The notes beneath the pieces were generated by a model. It worked only from the letters and a program-made list of their open reading frames with translations. It ran no database searches and was not told the origin of the DNA. From Plectosphaerella cucumerina (taxonomy: Eukaryota; Ascomycota; Sordariomycetes; Glomerellales; Plectosphaerellaceae), in NCBI GenBank assembly GCA_020746995.1, contig JAGPXD010000006.1, positions 2,232,001 to 2,296,000 of the forward strand: a stretch of 64,000 nt of DNA. Reading direction: 5' to 3'. Of this stretch, positions 42,850 through 51,724 are shown in pieces; the stretch's first letter is position 1; each line of letters opens with the position of its first letter. A program made the position numbers and the translations under genes.

Positions 42850-43195
42850 TCATGCCGACGAACCCTCATTGTTGTTCTGCTCCCCCCTCACCCCCTCCCT
42901 CTCCCTCTTCATCGCCTCAAACTGCCTCTGCCGCAGCGTCAACCGCACATATTCATTCTTGATGTCCTCCCTCTCAAACGGGATCTTGTGCGAATGCTCC
43001 GCCTTGGGCCAGAAGCCCGGCACCGCGAACCGCTCGTCCAGGTTGGTGCCGAAGTAGTACATGATCCCGATGGGGAACATGAGATAGATGCCGAACTGCA
43101 GACACCAGAAAGGTTAGCCCATGTTCTCTTCGCGGGTGGCGATCAACCGAGCTGCTCCGACGTACCTTGAACACTTCGAGGTTGGTGCCGCCCAT
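42850..43195 (-). CDS. PET100: Cytochrome c oxidase assembly protein PET100
   Basis: Exons 43166-43195 and 42850-43095 flank a 70-bp intron (43096-43165, donor GTACGT, branch GGCTAACC, acceptor CAG, phase 0). The product is 91 residues. PET100 is an inner mitochondrial membrane protein needed for assembly of complex IV after synthesis of its subunits. The first exon is only ten codons, MGGTNLEVFK; the second continues FGIYLMFPIGIMYYFG, a single membrane segment at about residues 11-27, then FWPKAEHSHKIPFEREDIK and a charged C-terminal tail. The sequence MGG-N-LEVFKFG-YL-FPI is characteristic. It lies tail to tail with the TACO1-like gene, 201 bp apart. Confidence 0.92.
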
Positions 43196-43837
43196 TGTGC
43201 CGGTGTGTCAATCAATTCCTCCGTCTTTGTGTGGTTTCGGATGCGGTCGGGCTGATCGGGCTGCTTCGTCTGGCGCGCGAGGTTCGAAAGAATTGCATGA
43301 TGCTGAGAAGCCGCTCCGGGGTCCCGGTGCACTTTCCTTAGCTCCCGTGCTGCCGCAAATGCCTGTCGCGCCATTGGCGGGGCCTCGGTGTGTGCGCCTA
43401 ACCGCTCACCGAGGCCCAGCGCCCCCACCTTGACCGACATCATCACTTTCACGGGCACACAGAGCTTCAACTTGTGCGTCCATGTCATGTATGAACCACC
43501 CTGCTTGCAACTTGCAACATATGTTTTGATTCGCTCGCCTCGCTTTTGCACGGGGCGGCTGCCTGTCTCTATCCCCTAACCGCAGTATTTCCCATCCCTA
43601 GATATATGACCAAGATCTGAACGTCGTGAGCTCGCGAGATACATCTCCCGCGCCACCGTCTCGGTCCTAAATACGTCTTGACCCGCCGTTACGCCAGTGA
43701 AAACCCACCCAAGACACCCCTTCTAATCACCGTCCGCCGAGGATCTGGTTTTATACAATGAGGTCAAGCAGCGTAGAAAGGAACAAGAAACCCCCGTGTG
43801 CCGTAGAAATACATCAGGAGCCAGCCGCGGGGCACCA
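43196..43837. other. Intergenic upstream of PET100
   Basis: This 642-bp interval contains the PET100 promoter and the 3' flank of the next minus-strand gene. No gene or repeat is visible. Confidence 0.45.
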
Positions 43838-45832
43838 TCAAGGCTGCTGTCCTTGCGCCGCGGCACGGCGCTGCGCCATAGCATCCTCCATCATCATGCG
43901 CTCCGTCAGGCTCTTCGGCGTGCCCGAGTAGAGGACCTGGCCAACACTCGCACGGTAGCTGGCTAGATCACTCGCATCTGCGCCAGAGCGTCCGTCAACT
44001 CCGCCGATAAAGGAGCTCATGTCGCCCATGGAAGCAGCTTGCGCGTACACCTCAGGATCCTTGACCACGGGCATGTGGACGGAGCGGCCCCGGTATGAGC
44101 CCACGGAGCCTGCTATCATGTGCGCCGGGAGAGGGGCTTGCGCCTTGGGCATGTTGACCGCGGGAGATGTCGAGTACAGCGTCGGCCCGTCCTGTGGGCC
44201 CGGGTCGGTGTCTTCGACCTCGACCTCCTCTTCTTCGATGGGCTCGGGGCGTGCTGGCCTCGACTTGGAGGGAGGTCCGCCTTCGAAATGGAAAAAGTCG
44301 TCTTCTTCGTCATCCTCATCGTCCTCCTCCACACCACCTTTGGACGACTTGGCCGCGGGCGTCGTCCGTCGACTGTTCGAGTCGCTGCTGTCGGTGGTGG
44401 ATTGCGCGGGCGGCGGCAGCGGGCTCAAGGGCTCCGGCGAGGGTGCCGTGGCCTTGGGTGGTGATCTGGTGACCGGTGAAAGGATAGCTTTCTTGTTAGC
44501 AAAGGACTTGGGTTTCGCCATGGCCAGGAAGTCGTCGTCAGACGAGTCATCTTCGTCATTCAGCTCGATATCTGGCTCGGGCGGTGGCGACTTCAATGAC
44601 TTTTTGGCGCGCTGCTGCGGTGATTCCTTGGGCGAGGCCACGGGCTTCAGTGGCGACTGCGATTGTTGCAGCGACGTCCTGCTCGGCGAGGGCGAGGCGA
44701 GGTTGCGCGGCGAGTTGTTGCCAGAGCTGGGTTCCGGCGACTCGGCATTAACCACGGTCCAGATGGTGTTGGCGTCCAGGGGCGTCCGGGACAGGGCGCG
44801 CAGGGCCTGCGATGAAGACACCTTCTTCGGGGGCGGCGTGCTGTCCTCGTCGGGGCCAAGGAGGGCGTCGGAGCTGATGGGGATCTCGCCTTCGTCGGCG
44901 ATTGCGGGGTCGACGGGCGAGGAGCTGCTCGAGGAATGCAGCGAATGGGACTGGATGAGGGAGACCTCCGAGGTCTGCGGTGAAGAAGTGGGCAGAACTT
45001 CAAGCCCCTCAAACTCGAAGCGTACGCGGCGAGGGCTGGGTGGCGGTTTTGAGCCCGAGGAGGTGCGGCGCATGGCGCTGCGGGGCATCTTGGACTCGCT
45101 GTGTTCCGAGGTACCGGATGACGTGGTGTCGTTCGTGGCCCGACGCTGGTGATGCGGTCTCGGCGGTGTCAGTGAGGCGCGGGAAGCGGATTGCAGCTGG
45201 TCCTGGTTCCTGGCCTTGGGCCGACTTCCATCGACAAGGCCGTCCCCCATGGTGGTCTCGTTGTCGGCGACGGCGGCGGCAGCGGAGGTAGCGCCTGGTA
45301 TCCGAGGCGGTGAGGCGGGAGACTGGGGAGATTCACGAGCGCCGTCGAAGAGCGGAAGGAAGCTCGGAGTGAAGAGGCCCTGAAGCTCGACGTCCCGCTC
45401 GCGGGTCGGGGTGGGCAGGAGAGCCGGGTGATGGTCGTCGGATAGGTTCACTGGCAGGTCGTCAGGAGGCGGGGAGCCGGGTGTAGCACGCTTCGTGACT
45501 GCTGCGGCGAGCTGTTCGGCAGAGGATGTCTTGTTCGATACTGGACTTGATGCCGAGTTTGTAGACCGTGCCGAGACCGAGGCGGCAGGTTGTGATGATT
45601 CGTCGTCGGCGAGGCGTCGTCGTAGCTCGGGGCCGAGGGCGGGATACCGATCGAGGGAGTCGCGGAGTCGTCGCTGGACCTCGGCGGAGAGGTATTCGGG
45701 GACGTCGTGGAGGATATCGCGGGCGTACCGGTCGAACTCTGCGGCCATGTCTTGGCGGTAGGCGGCGACCTTGTCATCGAGGTGGGCGAGCTTCAGCTGC
45801 AGGTCTCCAATGAGCCTGGAGGCATCGTCCAT
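43838..45832 (-). CDS. Uncharacterised, largely disordered protein with RVxF PP1-docking motif
   Basis: Starting from the ATG at 45832 this gene encodes 664 residues without introns. I do not recognise the family. Residues 5-75 are helical and probably coiled-coil (DLQLKLAHLDDKVAAYRQDM), ending in RRLRDSLDRYPALGPELRRRL. The middle is Ser/Pro-rich and disordered. At 269-272 the sequence RVRF, within SPRRVRFEFEGLEVLP, fits the RVxF docking motif for protein phosphatase 1. Basic phosphorylation-type sites (RRAT, RRTSS) lie 10-40 residues upstream. Acidic runs (DDSSDDD and EEDDEDDEEDD) occupy 430-540. The last 100 residues are better ordered, with MIAGSVGSYRGRSVHMPVVKDPEVYA and SYRASVGQVLYSG. The frame stays open upstream to an ATG at 46552, but that extension is His/Pro/Ser repeat-like and looks like translated leader. 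PP1 targeting is an inference. Confidence 0.7.
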   Translation of the reverse strand: MDDASRLIGDLQLKLAHLDDKVAAYRQDMAAEFDRYARDILHDVPEYLSAEVQRRLRDSLDRYPALGPELRRRLADDESSQPAASVSARSTNSASSPVSNKTSSAEQLAAAVTKRATPGSPPPDDLPVNLSDDHHPALLPTPTRERDVELQGLFTPSFLPLFDGARESPQSPASPPRIPGATSAAAAVADNETTMGDGLVDGSRPKARNQDQLQSASRASLTPPRPHHQRRATNDTTSSGTSEHSESKMPRSAMRRTSSGSKPPPSPRRVRFEFEGLEVLPTSSPQTSEVSLIQSHSLHSSSSSSPVDPAIADEGEIPISSDALLGPDEDSTPPPKKVSSSQALRALSRTPLDANTIWTVVNAESPEPSSGNNSPRNLASPSPSRTSLQQSQSPLKPVASPKESPQQRAKKSLKSPPPEPDIELNDEDDSSDDDFLAMAKPKSFANKKAILSPVTRSPPKATAPSPEPLSPLPPPAQSTTDSSDSNSRRTTPAAKSSKGGVEEDDEDDEEDDFFHFEGGPPSKSRPARPEPIEEEEVEVEDTDPGPQDGPTLYSTSPAVNMPKAQAPLPAHMIAGSVGSYRGRSVHMPVVKDPEVYAQAASMGDMSSFIGGVDGRSGADASDLASYRASVGQVLYSGTPKSLTERMMMEDAMAQRRAAAQGQQP

Positions 45833-48800
45833 GGTGTTGCAAGCGAGGAGGGGACTCTCGGACAGACACCGGGGGCGAAGGCCAGGGAGGGGGGGAGTGG
45901 AGGGGGTAGAGGGGGGAAGGGGGGAGTGTGATTTCTCCCGGAAGTGGAGGGTCAAATCAAGCTGGCGACGAGAGCGTGGGCGTGGGTGAGGGCGTAGGCG
46001 AGGTCGAGGGCGCGGGACGGGACGGGAGGAGAGGGTCGGGGTGCCAATTGCCTCGATCTGATCATGACGCAACGTCGGTGTGGTCGCCGCGATGCAGGTG
46101 CAGGCGAGTGTGATCAACAGGCCGGGCTTGGGGCTTGGGACCTTGGTTGCTTGGGTTCGAGTTTGGGGGGCAGGATAAAGTGGTTGTTGGAGTTGGTGTG
46201 CATGCGGCGGCGGCCGGCGGCGTTCGGCGGGGGTGGAAGATGGATGGGGGGAGGGGGGGAACGACGGGACGGGACTCGGTGTTCGTCGAGTCACTCTTTT
46301 CGCGTGGGAATGGAAGTGAGGAGCGTGGACAGGATGGGATGGGATGGGATGGGATGGGATGTGTATGTGGTGTGGTGTGGTGTGTGTGTGGGTGGGTGGG
46401 TTGCGCGGGTAGGTTGTGAGAGCGTGGGAGGGAAGGTGCGGTGCAGGTGCAGGTGCCAGGGCTGTCGGGTCAAGGTCAGTGTGCTGCGTGACCGGAGCGA
46501 CGGTTGCGGAAGGCGACCCCCGGGGATGGAAAGGAAGGATGGAAGTTGGCATTCTTCCCGGTCAGGCCAGGCAAGCCAGGCCCGCCAGGGCAACTCGGCA
46601 GGGCTCCAGGGGCCTGGGGCCTCTCGGCAGCGTTCTCGGTGGAGCTTGTCCAGCGGTCCCCAGGGGCCTAGAACGCCGCATACCGCCGACCGGCAGCCGC
46701 CGGCAGGGGCCATCATCCACGAACCCGGTGCTGCCCAGGCTGATCAGAGGGGGGGCCACGCAGCCCAGCGCCTTCCAGGGCAAGGGGGGTCCGCTGGGGG
46801 CAGGCATCTTCATCCTCCTGGGCGTGCTCGCCTCCACCGGCGTCAGTTGTCAGTGCCAGGCCCGCGGGTACGGTTACATCGGATCGCTGCCCGACCGAAG
46901 AACTCGACTCGGGGGTTCCGGTCAGGCAATGCCATCAGCCATCACTGGCGATGCCACCTCCCATCCAAGGAGGCAATTAAGAAGAACCACCGGTCAAGCA
47001 GCTCCCCTGCGGACATGCTTCCGCCGCTCTCTACTAGTTAGTACTTTACCTAGGTACTCCCGTCCCCCGTCCGCGAACAAAGGCATTGACATGCAAAGCA
47101 CGCCCAGATTGCAACATCGATCACATGGGGCGGCCCTCGACTCGGTCAGCGGGCATCCGGCGCGCCTCGTGACCTCTCCCACAGCCGGGCACTGACAGTG
47201 ACCCCCGCCGGGATCCCGTCTGTCACCACCAGGCCCCGGGTCACTAAAAGCTTCCAGCTTGGCTCAGCTTGCCAGCGTGACACGACATTGCTGATCCCCC
47301 TCAATCCATCTCAATCTCACCAACCTACCCCCGCCCGCCAACCCGCCTCAATGCGATCAGCCATCGTCGCCGGTGCAATGGGGATCGACGGCCGCATAAT
47401 CCCCGTCGAACTCTCCGGACTCTCCAGGCAATCACATCTCTTCAATCACAGCGGATCACAGCGGCTGCAGTACGAACCCCTCCCTTCCTCCACACCGGAC
47501 CTGCACCGAAACCCCGCACCCACACCGGCCGGGCTGTGAACGGGAGGTATTTCATTGTAGTTATCGGGAACTGCTTACAGCGTCTTGCGCGTCGTCTCCA
47601 TCGAGCCCCGGTTCTCTACGTTCGGAAGATGATGTCCCCGAGTCGACAGCCAAACTCTACGACTTGTTGATATGACCCCAGAAGTCGCCCGAACCACCCG
47701 ATCATCCCATTCCTCTGCTGTATCTGCCGGATACGACGTTCTCACTTGACTCGTACGTACCTATGTACCTTTTGTCCAGGTGCCATAACCTCGGAAACCC
47801 GTGAGCCCCCGGCGCCGCCCAACCCCTGCCGCCTCCCGTCAACAAGACAGCGGCATCTCGTCATCGTGCCGCTGCCAGCCTCGGCGCCCAGCATAGCTCT
47901 CTGATCACTGCAATCGGACGACCAGCGGTGTGGAGATTGACATTCCGGCGTCCACTTATCCCAGCCTAGCTGCTTGCTTCGTCTTCGAGAACTCGTAGTC
48001 ACTCTGCTGTGGGATCGGTTCAGAAACGATCTTGGCTTGCCTGGATCAGATGCAATCAAGTGATCGACTGCTCATCTATCAACCTTGACTGTAAACGCGG
48101 ATGCCCGCCTACCGTCAAGCCACGCTTCTTAATGAACTCAGTCATCCAGTTTGCCGTTTTCGTATCGCCGCCGTCGTCTCCGCCCCCGCCGGCCTTGGCA
48201 GCGGACCTCACTCAAGCCCGGCCGCCGCTCAGTCGTGAAATCGGCCTGCGTATACGGCCCGAGTATTCGGCAGTCCCTCTAGATCGGACCAGTCCACTGC
48301 CTGCCAACCTTACAGGTGGGTGACATACGATCCACGGTGCGCCATGTTCAGTCAGTTGCCTGGAAATCCGTTCGTCATTGTTCGTTCCCTCGCAGGCTTG
48401 CTTGCCTGTTCGCGCCAGCCCGTCACCCTTGTCAGAAGGGAGGGCTTGCAAATAACTAGGTAGAATGCACAGAACCACCAACACCCCCTCGCTCCAATCC
48501 ATGCCAATAATGCCCGGAAATGCCGTTCCATCGTAGGTGCGCTGGTCGGCCCCCTCCCCCATCCCGCGCCTTCCGTGCCGGCCGTCTGTCCGTGAACAAA
48601 GCCGATCGACCCGGTTCCCAAAAACAAAACCTCGCCTCCTAGAGAAAGCCAACTCCTTCTGAGATAGTGTACAAATATACTGTGAGGTCCGCCTCGTCTA
48701 AGCGCGGCTTCTTTGCGCCGTTGCCATAGCTTTGCATCGGCCCGGATCAGAACCGGCCATGCATGGCCCGGTGTCCGTGACGCGCCTAATACATCCTCCG

Positions 48801-48913
48801 CCTGGGGTATCAAATATAGCTCCTGAGACTCCGTAACTTCCACCAACCAAGATAACCATCCGTCGTCGCTGCCTCTGCTGCCTCACCTCTCACCCTGTCC
48901 TCTCGGGGTGCCA
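45833..48913. other. 3.1-kb gene-poor stretch with G-rich simple repeats
   Basis: The first 700 bases upstream of 45832 are C-rich on the minus strand and form the leader or promoter of the disordered-protein gene. A GGGAT repeat lies at 46331-46360, followed by a TG/GGTG-rich tract to about 46410. From 46.5 to 48.9 kb I see no supported gene; frames on both strands are short or compositionally biased. The end adjoins the 3' flank of the phosphodiesterase gene. Confidence 0.45.
46331..46360 (+). repeat. (GGGAT)n repeat, potential G-quadruplex
   Basis: Successive GGATGGGATGGGAT units give at least four GGG runs spaced by two bases, which satisfies the simple G3N1-7 rule for an intramolecular G-quadruplex. 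It is on the plus strand, about 500 bp upstream of the 45832 start, and so on the template strand of that gene if transcription begins beyond it. Confidence 0.75.
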
Positions 48914-51724
48914 TCAGTTCACCCCCTCGTTGGTAGGCACAGGGGGAGTCGGGCTTGCTGTCTTGTTCCGTCGGAAAAAGCTGAAGTTGTTCATGCGAAA
49001 CCGGCTCGACTTCTTCTTGACGGACCTCATCATCTCACCCTCGCTCTTGCCTATGCTGCCGTTGGTGGCGCTGACTTCGTGCGTCGGCGTCGTCATGTCG
49101 TGAGACGAGGCCGTGACCTTGGCGATGCTCGTCCGGCGATCCACCGACTCGCCGCTAACGATGCTCGTGCCACGCGTGCTCGGAGAGATGGGCATCTTCC
49201 CCGTTGTCGCACTGGTGGCCTGCGACGCGCAATCCGGAGGGCAGTGCCCGGGCGTGCTGTCCTCCGTCACCCCGCTGCACCTCTTCTGTCCCTGCTGTGG
49301 CTGGGCCTGCGCTTGTTCCGTGACCGTCGGTTCCTCGGCCCCAAATGGATCGCTCGCTGCAAAGTGCGCAACGCTGCTGAACGAGGGAACAAAGCCGTTG
49401 GCCTGGACCTCGGGGGCCGCCTCTGTCGCTGCAGGGGAGGTGCTCGGCACATTGACAACATCCACGACGGGGTCCGCTGTGCGCTCTGGCGCCGGGAGTT
49501 CTTGCTCAACCGTCTTATTCCCATCAGTGAGTGTTGAAGGGGTTCCAGAGTCTGGTATCGGTGTACCTGCTTGCGGTGTCGACGTCCCCTGATTGTCGGG
49601 CTCAGCCGCGAAGCTCATAGTTCGCGGCGAGAATGTCCCATCCCTCAGGAGTCGCTTGCGGACCGGATCTTCCTTGGCTCTCGCTTCCTGCACCTGCCGT
49701 TCAAAGAGAGCCGTGTTTCTGTCGAGCTCGTCCACCGTGTACTGCATTGCGGGCATGATGTCGGCCACGCCCTGGAAGAGCGGGAGTGCAAACATGTTCA
49801 TGAAGCCGAGCTGTGACTTGGCGAGTGAGACGGGATCCGGGTTCGGTGGCGCAAGGAGTGACGATGGAATATCCAGCTCCGCCTCCATCGATGCCTGTCT
49901 GGAGAACTCGTCGGCCAGGATATGCGTCCACTGCAAAGCAGCGTCGTGCCGTCTCGCCTGGCATCTGTTAGTCGATTGAACCGTACGGCTGGTTTGACAC
50001 TGCTGCAGTCGGGAGAAGGACGGTGAGTCTACGTACCACGTTACTGATGTCTGCGCACTTGATGAGAAGCGAGCAGGCCAGCGCCCTCTGCTCCTCCACC
50101 ATACGGCCGTTCCATGCATCTGTCGAATTGTCGACTTGGAGCTTCTCCTGGAGGTCCCCAAGTTTCTTCATATAATCGAAATGCAAGCCCATGTCGGTAG
50201 CCAGGATAGAGCTGATCATCAGACTGCGCATCTTGGTATCCTCGAAAGCCGTCGGCCAGTATCTGCGGAGTATCTGCGAGTAGGCGGCGCAGTGGAACGA
50301 CTCCAAGACGGATCTGTCGTTGTAAAGCTGCGCAAGCGGTGCGTTGAGCTTGACGAGGAAGCCATTGTTGACGCCCGGATGGCCCACGTCGTGACCGATG
50401 GCTGTGATGAGCAGCGTCAGTCCATCAAAGGGGTAGAGCAGCTCGGCGACAGGCGACTTGGTTGGCGGAGGGCCGCCGCCTTCGACGGGGTAGGGCGTGA
50501 TGGTGCCAATGTGAACAAGGAAGTTGAAGGTGGCCTGCAGTACGTCGATGACGTGCCTAAAATTGTGGTAGGGCACGAAGCTGTTGTACGCGGCGCGGCA
50601 AGCGACGAGAAAGTTGACGAGTTGGTCTGGGAGTGGTTAGCACATGAGACTTGCTATTTACGGCCGAGCGTCACCGTCAGTACTCACCTGCAGGTATCCG
50701 CCAGCGCTCGAGCTCGGGCATGCTCAGTGCATGCTGGAACATGTACAGGGCGGCAACCAGAAGTTCATCGTCTGTGAAGTCGTGCGCGCAGAAATGCCAT
50801 TTGCCAATCGCCACGGCAACAGCAGCTCTCCGTTCTCTGGACACGGCAAAGCCGGCGTTGGTGATGCGGTCGTCCTCGCCCATGGAGAGGCGGCAAATAT
50901 GTTTCATCAGGTCTGAAACCATGGCTTCCCTGAGATATGCGAACGGCTTCTCTTCGTTGACGCCGACCCATGAGCGTTTCCGGCCACGACGCAATTCGAG
51001 TATCGTCTGCTGCTCTCGCGCCGCATCCTTCTTGACGCGATGGGCGTGGACCTCGAGACTCATCATGCATTTTGCCTGCATTGGGCGGATGATGACATCG
51101 CCGGCGCCCCGGTCCAGGCAGCGTAGGACAAATCTGCGGTCGAAGGGGCGGCTGCCGGTGGCGTCGAGCTGCTGATCATTGCCGGATTGGCCAACGAGCA
51201 GGATGGGGACCACGAGTTTCGAGAGATTGCGCAAATGCGCTTCGGTCATGATGCGTTGCAGCAGGCGCAAGCCGTAGACCTCCTCGTCGGGGGTGTGTAT
51301 CTCGGCCTCGCATGAGGAAGGGCGGGAGAGAGGTGATGGGGACCTCGATCGATGGGGAGGTTCTTCGGGAATGCGCTCTTCATCGGGTGTGTCGATGAGG
51401 ACCATTGCCGGTCTCAGATCGATGAGGCAGCCTTCCTGGACATCGAACAGTTGGTTCAAGCAGGCTGTGCCGGTAGAGCAAACATAGACTGTCGCAACTG
51501 TGTCAGTGGTGGTGATGAGGGGTTGTGTGTGATTAGTTGGCGATGGCCAATTACGAACCTTGATCGAAGGCCTCCGTCAACACCTCGACATCTTGCTTCA
51601 AATCGGGGGCCTCCCACTCGATGCTGGGAGGGTTGGTGAAGTCATTGTGAATGCCCGGCGGTACCAGTCGGTCCTGGTTGAATCTACGGTTGATGTAGAT
51701 CACGCTGAGTTTGGTATGATTCAT
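48914..51724 (-). CDS. High-affinity 3',5'-cyclic nucleotide phosphodiesterase with pseudo-receiver N terminus
   Basis: Exons 51559-51724, 50688-51488, 50037-50626 and 48914-49957 encode 866 residues. Introns are 70, 61 and 79 bp with standard donors and acceptors; each splice restores a known block. The enzyme hydrolyses cAMP and so limits PKA signalling; orthologues are yeast PDE2 and Magnaporthe PdeH. The class I catalytic domain runs from about 320 to 620: PYHNFRHVIDV (His343, His347), GHDVGHPGVNNGF (His401, Asp402, His405), then KCADISNVARRHDAA across the third intron. The first 205 residues resemble a receiver domain, with a beta strand SVIYINRRF, a phosphoacceptor-position Asp88 (VLIDTP), and LDRGAGDVIIRPM at 180-192, where the conserved Lys is Arg. 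The last 250 residues are Ser/Thr/Pro-rich and end in a basic-aromatic stretch (RFRMNNFSFFRRNK). The start ATG at 51724 opens straight into the receiver-like domain. Confidence 0.93.

Noticed and set aside
46064..47041. Plus-strand frame of 325 codons upstream of the orphan gene
   Set aside because: Composition is Gly/Arg/Trp-rich from simple repeats (including the GGGAT tract), with no motif or start context.
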